Assembly (NCBI GenBank): GCA_030618965.1
Contig: JAUXCJ010000013.1
Location: 1-9,383 of the forward strand
DNA: 9,383 nt
Source: Thiomargarita sp.
GTDB lineage: Bacteria; Pseudomonadota; Gammaproteobacteria; Beggiatoales; Beggiatoaceae
Direction: 5' to 3'
This document shows, in pieces, positions 1 through 4,753 of this stretch. Both the position numbers and the translations under genes were made by a program. The notes below the pieces were generated by a model, which saw only the letters and a list, made by a program, of their open reading frames with translations, was not told the origin of the DNA and made no database searches. Positions within the stretch are counted from its first letter, which is position 1, and every line of letters begins with the position of its first letter.

Positions 1-1
1 G

Positions 2-214
2 ACTTTTAATGAAGCAGCAACAGCACTTCTTGATTCTAATGCATTGGTGCAAGATGATATTTATTCAGAAGGAGAAAACCGTTGGGTATTGATCGGCATG
101 AGTAGTAAAGCTCGTCTTCTCACAGTAGTTTACACGCTCCGTGATGAAGAAGAGCGGATACGCATAATTTCTGCAAGAAAAGCTACACGAAAAGAGGTAA
201 ATTACTATGCGTGA
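2..214 (+). CDS. brnT: BrnT family ribonuclease toxin, C-terminal part (5' end outside window)
   Basis: The frame is open from the window edge and ends at TGA 212-214, giving about 70 residues; the first 20 or so of a normal ~90-residue BrnT are missing off the edge. Family signatures are visible: the FNEAATALLD stretch, then ENRWVLIGMSSKARLLTVVYT, and the C-terminal RIRIISARKATRKE block, in which the conserved Arg and Lys residues belong to the active region of this RelE-like fold. BrnT toxins are ribonucleases that inhibit translation and are neutralised by BrnA. The stop overlaps the start of the next gene by 8 nt, the usual toxin-first arrangement with coupled translation. The family call rests on motif recognition. 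The regulatory region lies upstream of the window. Confidence 0.9.
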   Translation, partial: TFNEAATALLDSNALVQDDIYSEGENRWVLIGMSSKARLLTVVYTLRDEEERIRIISARKATRKEVNYYA

Positions 215-479
215 AGAATATGATTTTTCTAACGCTAAGCGGGCAAAAGATGTACCACATTTAGCCAAATTACAAACTGAAGCCAAAGGTAAAACACGAA
301 TCACTATTATGTTAGATAATGATGTGCTAGATAATTTTCGTTCACAAGCCAAACAAAAAGGTTTAGGCTATCAAACCTTGATAAATCAAACACTGAAATC
401 TCATATGGGTTCATCATTATTAAATGAGGATTTATTGCGTAAAATTATTCGAGAAGAATTGCAAATAGCCAAAACCTAA
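207..479 (+). CDS. brnA: BrnA family antitoxin
   Basis: This 90-residue protein begins at ATG 207, with an AGAGG ribosome-binding site at 193-197 (9-nt spacing), and overlaps the end of brnT by 8 nt. It starts with the MREEYDFSNAKRA motif typical of BrnA. It then carries a ribbon-helix-helix-like segment (TRITIMLDNDVLDNFRSQAK, followed by GLGYQTLINQTLKSHM) that would form the DNA-binding dimer. In the characterised family BrnA binds and inhibits BrnT, and the complex represses its own operon. The C-terminal tail (about residues 70-90: NEDLLRKIIREELQIAKT) is longer than in the shortest BrnA proteins and looks helical. The reading frame is intact. Confidence 0.92.
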   Translation: MREEYDFSNAKRAKDVPHLAKLQTEAKGKTRITIMLDNDVLDNFRSQAKQKGLGYQTLINQTLKSHMGSSLLNEDLLRKIIREELQIAKT

Positions 480-499
480 CAAGGCAAAACATTTTTTAT

Positions 500-772
500 C
501 TAACTGCAAATAAAGGTGACACTCAGTTTGATTGAGCCAACCACAAATAACAGCTTGGCGCTAATAATAGCTAATAAAGAGAAACTCAATCCAAAGGCTA
601 TCGTAATTGTTAAGGCGGTTATCACATCTCTCAAGCTTAAGCCCAAGGCAACTAAACGCTTTTGATCGGGTAAAATCTGAATTTCAATCGCCAATGCGAT
701 CATAATCACCCCAACAGGATGAAAAACTGACCATGATGCTATATTGTTTATATTATTGTGGGGTTTTTGCAT
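500..772 (-). CDS. Doubtful hydrophobic ORF, possible membrane-protein remnant
   Basis: This 90-codon minus-strand frame would encode a hydrophobic protein with about two to three possible membrane segments (HPVGVIMIALAIEI, VITALTITIAFGLSFSLLAI and KLLFVVGSIKLSVTF) separated by a polar DQKR stretch. I do not recognise a family. No ribosome-binding site precedes the ATG at 772, nor the internal Met codons. The frame converges on brnA with only 20 bp between the two stops. It could be a small membrane protein, a remnant of a larger one, or chance. No frame on the plus strand of the same stretch looks better. The rest of 773-973 holds only short frames without recognisable content. Confidence 0.25.
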   Translation of the reverse strand: MQKPHNNINNIASWSVFHPVGVIMIALAIEIQILPDQKRLVALGLSLRDVITALTITIAFGLSFSLLAIISAKLLFVVGSIKLSVTFICS

Positions 773-973
773 GAAGTATTGGCGAGATTTTATAATAAAC
801 GCTGGAACAACTCAGATGAATTTTTGGGGAACTGGAGAATTGATACTGGTGGTGGATCAAATTAATTGATTGAACTCTGTTTGACTCAAATATTGACACA
901 ATCAAATCGATACCTTTTATGCGGCAATTGTGAGTGAGTAGACTATTCCTTAAGCTACTCACCCTACAAAAGC

Positions 974-1408
974 CTAATCCTTCGCCAACACCAATTCCAA
1001 AAATTCCCCAGTTCCAGTGAATTTTGGTATTGTGGGCGTTTGAAATTCATCTGTTAATTCAGCGATTTGCTCAATCAATTCTCACCAAGCTAATATATTC
1101 TCTCCTAATTTCTCAGGTTTTATGTCCAATTGTGGCGTGAGTTTTTTCGGTTTGCATTGCTTTGGGTTTCTGTCGCAATAGGCTTGTGATTCACGTTGAA
1201 TCTATTTTAATAACTCCGCATGGGTGACTCGCCCATCATGATTAGCATCAGCCAATTTTCTTTCTACCCCTTTAATAAAATCATTTGTAAATACACTAGA
1301 GAGTCTTCTTAAAGACACTTGGTTATCAGCAACAGCACTGTAAGCAATGATACCTTCAGAGGCAGCAATAACTTCATTTGGTTTTAAACTCCTTAATTTA
1401 AAAAGATA
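974..1408 (-). pseudogene. Caspase-like (peptidase C14) C-terminal remnant with in-frame stops
   Basis: On the minus strand the frame is open from 1408 to a TAG at 1204-1202. It encodes NEVIAASEGIIAYSAVADNQ, then RLSSVFTNDFIKGVERKL, then ADANHDGRVTHAELLK. This resembles the C-terminal part of bacterial caspase-fold peptidases: an alanine/serine-rich strand, an FT..f..G segment, and an EF-hand-like DxNxDGxVxxxE calcium-loop motif. The same frame continues past the TAG with protein-like sequence (KPKKLTPQLDIKPEKLGENI), meets a TGA at 1084-1082, and continues to a TAG at 976-974. A TAA at 1411-1409 closes the frame upstream, so the catalytic His/Cys region is absent. I infer a decayed gene fragment. 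The domain call is by motif resemblance only. Confidence 0.6.
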
Positions 1409-1594
1409 TTACCTTTTTTCCGGAGTTTTCAATATATTTGTGAATTAGGTGGTGGTAAGGGAAAATATACACGCTATTATTTTCTACAAGGATTAGCCAA
1501 AATACTCACCTACCAAGCGGTTGAGCAGTTTGTTGAAAATCAAGGAATAAGTGATGAAGAATTTAAACCGATGAAAAATGTATTACTCTATTGA
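1397..1594 (+). pseudogene. Unidentified C-terminal protein fragment
   Basis: The plus frame is open between TAA 1394-1396 and TGA 1592-1594, with no good start codon or ribosome-binding site. From about 1436 it reads as real protein: CELGGGKGKYTRYYFLQGL, then AKILTYQAVEQFVENQGISD, then EEFKPMKNVLLY. It looks like the last ~50 residues of a larger protein. I do not recognise it with certainty. GKYTRYYFLQGL vaguely recalls the FTyyLLeGL motif of caspase-like peptidases, but this is weak. Its 5' side begins with the direct repeat at 1412-1432, which is shared with the glycogen phosphorylase fragment downstream. Confidence 0.4.
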
Positions 1595-1640
1595 ATAATA
1601 AGAAATTAACTTGCTCTTCCCTTTTTTCCGGAGTTTTCAA
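1412..1640 (+). repeat. 21-bp perfect direct repeat pair (1412-1432 and 1620-1640)
   Basis: The sequence CCTTTTTTCC followed by GGAGTTTTCAA occurs at 1412-1432 and again at 1620-1640, exactly 208 bp apart. In each copy it lies immediately 5' of a truncated protein-coding fragment, and both copies translate in the fragment's frame as PFFRSFQ. This is what would be left by a repeat-mediated rearrangement or by two copies of the same short insertion bringing unrelated gene tails together. No further copy was seen in the window on either strand. Confidence 0.8.
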
Positions 1641-1643
1641 CAT

Positions 1644-1844
1644 AATGATTATTTTATGCTTTTGGCAGATTATGAGGATTATATTAATTGTCAACAGCGC
1701 GTAGAGGCTCTTTATAAAGAGCAAGAAGAATGGACACGTAAAGCGATTCTCAATGTGGCGAATATGGGTAAATTTTCGTCGGATAGGACGATTCGGGAAT
1801 ATGCTGAAGAAATTTGGGATGTGAAACCGGTGAAGCCTCGGTAA
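1644..1844 (+). pseudogene. glgP: Glycogen/starch phosphorylase C-terminal remnant
   Basis: From residue [20 protein letters not shown] onward this frame matches the very C-terminus of glycogen/maltodextrin phosphorylases. The tell-tale end is [20 protein letters not shown] followed by [14 protein letters not shown], where [14 protein letters not shown] is the family's conserved terminal block. Only about 66 of the usual ~800 residues remain, so the catalytic and pyridoxal-phosphate regions are absent and the fragment cannot be active. An apparent start upstream at 1611 only reads through the direct repeat and is not meaningful. The stop codon is TAA at 1842-1844. It is a relic with a well-preserved sequence, suggesting recent truncation. 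Confidence 0.85.
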
Positions 1845-1874
1845 TAAGTACTGAACCAATAATTTTAAGGTATT

Positions 1875-1941
1875 TTGGAGTCCAAAGCTTTAGCTTTGGC
1901 ATTTAAAAATAAACGCCCAAAGCTAAAGCTTTGGACTCCAA
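1875..1941. repeat. Perfect 25-bp inverted repeat (hairpin repeat)
   Basis: The left arm 1875-1899 (TTGGAGTCCAAAGC...) and right arm 1917-1941 (...GCTTTGGACTCCAA) are exact reverse complements around a 17-nt AT-rich loop. The arms are themselves partly palindromic around CCAAAGCTTTAG. The pair sits just after the glycogen phosphorylase remnant. It could act as a terminator-like hairpin but has no T-tract directly after it. Its symmetry and position fit a dispersed palindromic repeat or MITE better than a dedicated terminator. Confidence 0.85.
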
Positions 1942-2319
1942 TATGCTAGATAATTTCTGGAACTAAAAAAGCATTTGTCAAATCAGCTAAAAACATTTGA
2001 AGAAACTTATTCAATAAAATCAACTGATTTTTATAATAGCGAGGAGAAATGGGAGATGAAATGGATTTTGTGGAATGGGCAGCAACAGTAGAAATGCTTA
2101 CTAATCTTGACAAAAGGGTAACATTATTACAAATAGGCTCTGACTTCATGAATTCAATCATTTATTTACATTCTCACTAGTTTTTGTTAGAAAAATAAAC
2201 GACAATTATATTAATAACTATCTAAAAAAATTAAACATTATATTTTTTATGGTTATTATAAATAACTTTTGTAACTTATTGAATAATTTAAGTTAAATTA
2301 GTTTAATTCCATTTTTAGG
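1942..2319. other. Gene-poor AT-rich spacer
   Basis: I see no supported gene here. A 71-codon minus-strand frame (2161-1946) has no ribosome-binding site and no family I recognise. From about 2160 the sequence is dominated by A and T, with long A/T runs, and would be easily melted. It probably belongs to the upstream regulatory region of the secreted protein gene that starts at 2556. Confidence 0.5.
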
Positions 2320-2325
2320 TATAAT
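2320..2325 (+). promoter_or_regulatory. Candidate -10 element TATAAT
   Basis: A perfect TATAAT lies at 2320-2325 in the AT-rich spacer, pointing toward the secreted protein gene. No good -35 hexamer is present 16-18 bp upstream, so recognition would depend on an AT-rich upstream element or an activator. If used, transcription would start near 2332 and give a leader of about 220 nt. A run of 13 T (2335-2347) would lie at the very start of the transcript. Confidence 0.4.
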
Positions 2326-2365
2326 TTGCTGGTATTTTTTTTTTTTTCTATAAACTGGTCACGCA

Positions 2366-2502
2366 GTGTTCGACAACAGGCTAATGAGAACCGATAGTCG
2401 GTGGCGAACAGTCTCTGGTAGCCAGACCTTTTTCTTGGAACTGGACAGCCAGAACCCGTGCGTGCCACGCGGGGCAATGTCGTCATGGGCATTCATGCCC
2501 AT
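2366..2502 (+). ncRNA. Candidate structured leader: six consecutive small hairpins
   Basis: This block is distinctly richer in G and C than its AT-rich surroundings and contains six short inverted repeats in a row. They are TGTT/AACA (2367-2378), ACCGA/TCGGT (2390-2402), CTGG/CCAG (2415-2425), CTGG/CCAG again with an extended GG..CC stem around an A-A internal loop (2437-2456), GCG/CGC (2460-2470) and ATGGGCA/TGCCCAT (2485-2502). It lies between a candidate promoter and a gene with its own ribosome-binding site. No known riboswitch class was recognised. Frames through it on either strand look like shadows. It could be a regulatory leader, a small RNA, or the end of an unrecognised mobile element. 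Confidence 0.35.
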
Positions 2503-2555
2503 TATGACTCCTTATGCAGCGTGGCATTATAACAATTTTGAAAGGAAAAAATACT

Positions 2556-3053
2556 ATGCGAACTTTGTTGATAACTATTTGGTCCACTATTATAATTGGC
2601 TTTGCGGGTGCCGCTTTTGCCGAAGTCTCTATCTGTGATGCTGAAAGCGGTGCTGCCTATGGCTTATGCAATGCCTACACCAATGGCATGAAATGCGACA
2701 CCGATAACCCAGAGAGTACTGAGCAAGCTTGCACCAGGGTCAGTGATAAGTTCACTCAGATTACTGGTCGCCCTATTATACCTATACTTTGCCCCTGTGC
2801 TACAACAAATTTCTCGAGCTCGAATAATAGGAGTGAGTTATTGTCGTCTACTGACGTTAGTTGTACAATAGATGAGCCAACAAATTATATTTTTATTTAT
2901 GACTCACCTGATTATATGACAGTTGATGCTGGCTACTGCAGCACCAACTACAACGGCGCACAAATTCACAACTCAGTCAACGAAGATGAAGCTGCTGCCT
3001 GCATGATTATGCTCCGCGACATTGCCACAGATGCTGGTTTGACTTGTAATTAA
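2556..3053 (+). CDS. Secreted cysteine-rich protein of unknown function
   Basis: The start is ATG 2556, preceded by AAGGA at 2542-2546 (9-nt spacing); an upstream in-frame start at 2514 would bury the signal peptide. The 165-residue product has a clear Sec signal peptide (MRTLLITIWSTIIIGFAGAA, cleavage about FA|EV at residue 22). The mature part carries ten cysteines, an even number that suggests up to five disulfides. It contains a GLCNAYxxxxxCDxDNP...ACxxVxxxFxxxTG motif that I associate with uncharacterised exported proteins of environmental bacteria. A second half (VSC, GYC, ACMIMLRDIATDAGLTC) supplies the remaining cysteines. It probably folds in the periplasm or outside the cell. No catalytic motif is visible and the function is unknown. 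Confidence 0.85.
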   Translation: MRTLLITIWSTIIIGFAGAAFAEVSICDAESGAAYGLCNAYTNGMKCDTDNPESTEQACTRVSDKFTQITGRPIIPILCPCATTNFSSSNNRSELLSSTDVSCTIDEPTNYIFIYDSPDYMTVDAGYCSTNYNGAQIHNSVNEDEAAACMIMLRDIATDAGLTCN

Positions 3054-3117
3054 TTTGATGTAGTCGTCGGAGTGGCAAGCTTACATTGCATGACACCCCG
3101 TGCATAAGATATTGTAG

Positions 3118-3145
3118 GGTGGGCAAGGTCTTTTTGTTGCCCACC
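3118..3145. terminator. Hairpin between convergent genes, terminator-like or dispersed repeat
   Basis: GGTGGGCAA (3118-3126) and TTGCCCACC (3137-3145) form a perfect 9-bp stem with a 10-nt loop containing five T. It lies between the end of the secreted protein gene and the oppositely oriented M23 gene, where a bidirectional terminator would be useful. There is no T-tail, however. The GTAGGGTGGGCAA type of sequence is also a common dispersed repeat, and a degenerate relative appears at 7451-7515. Confidence 0.45.
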
Positions 3146-3218
3146 ATGCCAAGAACTACAAAATAACGTTTTTGAGCTGAACTTAATGGCAGTAGTGCGT
3201 AACATTCAGTTACGATTA

Positions 3219-3251
3219 AGACCTGACAGGTTTTTAAAACCTGTCAGGTCT
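3219..3251. repeat. 33-bp perfect palindrome overlapping the 3' end of the M23 gene
   Basis: The left arm AGACCTGACAGGTTTT (3219-3234) and right arm AAAACCTGTCAGGTCT (3236-3251) are exact reverse complements around a single T. Read on the minus strand it supplies the last five codons (RPDRF) and the TAA stop of the M23 peptidase gene, so it was probably inserted at, and now forms, that gene's 3' end. It could also fold as a terminator for the minus-strand transcript. Its length and layout match the palindrome at 6002-6034. Confidence 0.9.
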
Positions 3252-3791
3252 GATTTTTATAGAATCTGAAATAGATTTTTTATAGCGTCTGATTTTGGCT
3301 AGGATTTGTTTATCAGATTGATAATAGCTTTCAATTAAAGGCAGTGGATCAACACTTCTATTATTGGGCTTAATTTCAAAATGTAGCTGTGGGGAGATAG
3401 CATTCCCACTTATGCCATTAATTCTGCCTATGATTTCGCCCTGCCTGACTTTTTGACCGGTTTTCACAGAAGCACTGGTGAGATGAATATAAAGAGAATA
3501 GACTTGAGAACCATGATGTAATTTCACATATAGTCCCGCTCTTCGATTTTTTCTAACTTTTGTCACCCTTCCATCAGCAGCAGCAATCACATTAATTTTA
3601 TTGGCATAGATGTCATAACCTTTATGTCTTCTCGTTTTTCCTTTCCAATCATCACGTTTAGCACCAAAGTGTGGCAAGCCGTCTCTAATCACATCTTTAG
3701 GTACAAAACCAACAGAACGGTCAAGAAATTCCTCGATTTTCATGCCTTGTAAAGGAATTTGAAATAAAATTCCTCTAAGTAAAAACATCAT
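3234..3791 (-). CDS. M23/LytM-domain protein, possibly catalytically impaired
   Basis: The protein has 185 residues from ATG 3791; MKIEEFL at residue 17 is an alternative start. The M23 fold is recognisable: zinc ligands H56 and D60 in RRHKGYDIYA, the AAADGRVTKV strand, H103 in YIHLTSASV, KTGQKVRQGEIIGRINGISG, and SPQLHFEI. In active LytM enzymes the last motif is HxH; here the first His is Gln (Q135) while the zinc-binding H137 remains. Metal binding may survive with reduced or no hydrolysis, as in amidase-activating LytM proteins. No signal peptide is evident and no Shine-Dalgarno precedes the start, which fits former translational coupling to the gene upstream. The last residues come from a palindromic repeat. 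Confidence 0.8.
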   Translation of the reverse strand: MMFLLRGILFQIPLQGMKIEEFLDRSVGFVPKDVIRDGLPHFGAKRDDWKGKTRRHKGYDIYANKINVIAAADGRVTKVRKNRRAGLYVKLHHGSQVYSLYIHLTSASVKTGQKVRQGEIIGRINGISGNAISPQLHFEIKPNNRSVDPLPLIESYYQSDKQILAKIRRYKKSISDSIKIRPDRF

Positions 3792-3812
3792 TTTTTTGGG
3801 AGGCTATTATCT

Positions 3813-4000
3813 TAGGCAACTCGCAAATAATAAAATACCAGTTTTATTTGTAGGTTGGGTTAGCTTTTTTTACGAAGTAAAAAAACGTAACCCAACAAGC
3901 CAGAAAATGTTGGGTTACGTTATCGCGCTTCGCTTGATAAGCTAACCCAACCTACTCATGTGGTTGCCCAGATTGGTATATTATTTATTGCGAGTTGCCT
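3813..4000. mobile_element. MITE-like element (~188 bp) with terminal inverted repeats and target duplication
   Basis: Terminal inverted repeats at 3814-3840 and 3974-4000 match at 24 of 27 positions, with the outer AGGCAACTCGCAA identical. They are flanked by a direct duplication TATCT at 3808-3812 and 4001-4005 (TTATCT if one more base is counted). The interior is a large nested palindrome (3850-3955) and there is no transposase, so it would move only with help in trans. It sits exactly between the AMIN-like gene and the M23 gene, and its right end provides the last codons (ATRNK and stop) of the former. Confidence 0.85.
3850..3955. repeat. Nested palindrome inside the MITE
   Basis: The outer arms GTAGGTTGGGTTAGCTT (3850-3866) and its exact complement (3939-3955) enclose inner arms ACGTAACCCAACA (3885-3897) and TGTTGGGTTACGT (3908-3920). 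Because both halves contain TTGGGTTA and TAACCCAA, each half can also fold on itself, so either one long stem or a two-hairpin form is possible. This GTAGGTTGGGTTAGC / CGTAACCCAACA design is a repeat type found widely in cyanobacteria and sulfur bacteria. Confidence 0.9.
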
Positions 4001-4457
4001 TATCTAAGCGGTTAGTTTTTTTACTCTTTGATTGATCACATTTTGAAATACATAAAAAATAGCGATTTGGAAAAGAGCTTATTTGAAATTGGTATTCTTC
4101 AGTTGAAAAAGTAACAACAATCCAAACCGTATTTGGATTATGTTGTTCCCAGTGAATTCTGGTTATTTGTAACTCCGGGTGAGAAATATTAATTTGGCCA
4201 TTAAAACTGGTACAATTAACCATCGGTAAAATCAGCTTTTTTCCCGATTTTATGGTAGGATTTAATTTGCAATTGTGATGATTAATGGTAATACCTGAAT
4301 TGTTAAATACAACCTTATCTATCTCACCGGCTTCGCTAACAATTGGAAACCAGAGTAAAATCATCAAAAAAGTGGAGATTTTATAATTAGCTAAAAAGTA
4401 AAATTTAAAAACTTGATCATCGAGTATAATGAATTGATTATTAAGAAATAGCAACAT
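3981..4457 (-). CDS. Putative secreted AMIN-like domain protein
   Basis: This 158-residue protein has a hydrophobic segment followed by a plausible cleavage site (STFLMILLWFPIVSEA|GE, about residue 43). The signal is preceded by an unusually long N-terminal stretch, so the true start may lie downstream of ATG 4457. The mature part reads like a single all-beta domain. IDKVVFNNSGITI, the LPMVNC strand and ITRIHWEQHNPNTVWIVVTF resemble AMIN domains (periplasmic modules of amidases and secretins that bind envelope components), but this is a fold-level impression. The final residues after NRLDK come from the MITE; without it the tail would be NRLDNSLPKK and its TGA would overlap the M23 start. The context suggests a cell-wall role together with the M23 protein. 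Confidence 0.6.
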   Translation of the reverse strand: MLLFLNNQFIILDDQVFKFYFLANYKISTFLMILLWFPIVSEAGEIDKVVFNNSGITINHHNCKLNPTIKSGKKLILPMVNCTSFNGQINISHPELQITRIHWEQHNPNTVWIVVTFSTEEYQFQISSFPNRYFLCISKCDQSKSKKTNRLDKATRNK

Positions 4458-4503
4458 TACATCAAATTAAGGTAGTTACGCTTGGCAAAATCGCCATGAG
4501 CAA

Positions 4504-4719
4504 TTGATACGCTTTGAAACTCGCTTTGAAACTCGCACCGATGAGATTCTGGCGTGGGCGCAAGAGGTTTATACAACGCTAGACAAAATCGAAAAGGATG
4601 TCGAAACTACGAAAAAAACTACGGCGGAAACTCAATCTGTCGTCATAGAAAATAATGCGATTTTACAAGCTCTCTATGAGCAGATGACGCGGCTAGGCTT
4701 ATCATCACGAGCATCGTGA
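4504..4719 (+). CDS. N-terminal coiled-coil part of the frameshifted TPR/kinase protein
   Basis: The frame ends at TGA 4717-4719 and contains a helical, charged sequence (LDKIEKDVETTKKTTAETQS, then ENNAILQALYEQMTRLGLSS) likely to form a coiled coil. The start is uncertain: TTG 4504 has no ribosome-binding site, there is no ATG in frame, and the frame is open back to a TAA near 4473. A 12-bp unit CGCTTTGAAACT is duplicated in tandem at 4510-4533, giving RFETRFET. In related proteins as I remember them, QM..LGL is followed by RDEFTQ. That motif is present here in the next frame directly downstream, so this is most likely the first part of the kinase gene rather than a separate gene. Confidence 0.5.
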   Translation: MIRFETRFETRTDEILAWAQEVYTTLDKIEKDVETTKKTTAETQSVVIENNAILQALYEQMTRLGLSSRAS

Positions 4720-4753
4720 TGAATTTACCCAGTTCGATAACGACAGCCAGCAA

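Noticed and set aside
65..352. 95-codon minus-strand frame opposite brnT/brnA
   Set aside because: It lies fully antisense to two well-recognised toxin-antitoxin genes and has no family features, so it is a shadow.
771..870. Short plus-strand stretch MKYWRDFIINAGTTQMNFWG... resembling the GTGEFLELVLA tail of the caspase-like remnant
   Set aside because: The similarity is limited to a few residues (GTGE, LV) in opposite orientation and could be chance. It is too weak to call a duplication.
2366..2502. Known riboswitch, 5S rRNA, tRNA or integron attC site in the hairpin block
   Set aside because: No conserved core of c-di-GMP or other familiar riboswitches, no tRNA cloverleaf or TPsiC arm, no 5S-like sequence and no attC R boxes were found.
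2298..2638. Overlapping frames on both strands through the leader (2298-2492 minus, 2366-2638 plus)
   Set aside because: Neither has a ribosome-binding site or recognisable domain. The plus one runs into the signal peptide region of the secreted protein in the wrong frame, and the sequence is better explained by its hairpins.
3118..3955. Possible CRISPR array, because of several repeats close together
   Set aside because: The repeats are inverted pairs of different sequence, without regular spacing or multiple direct copies.
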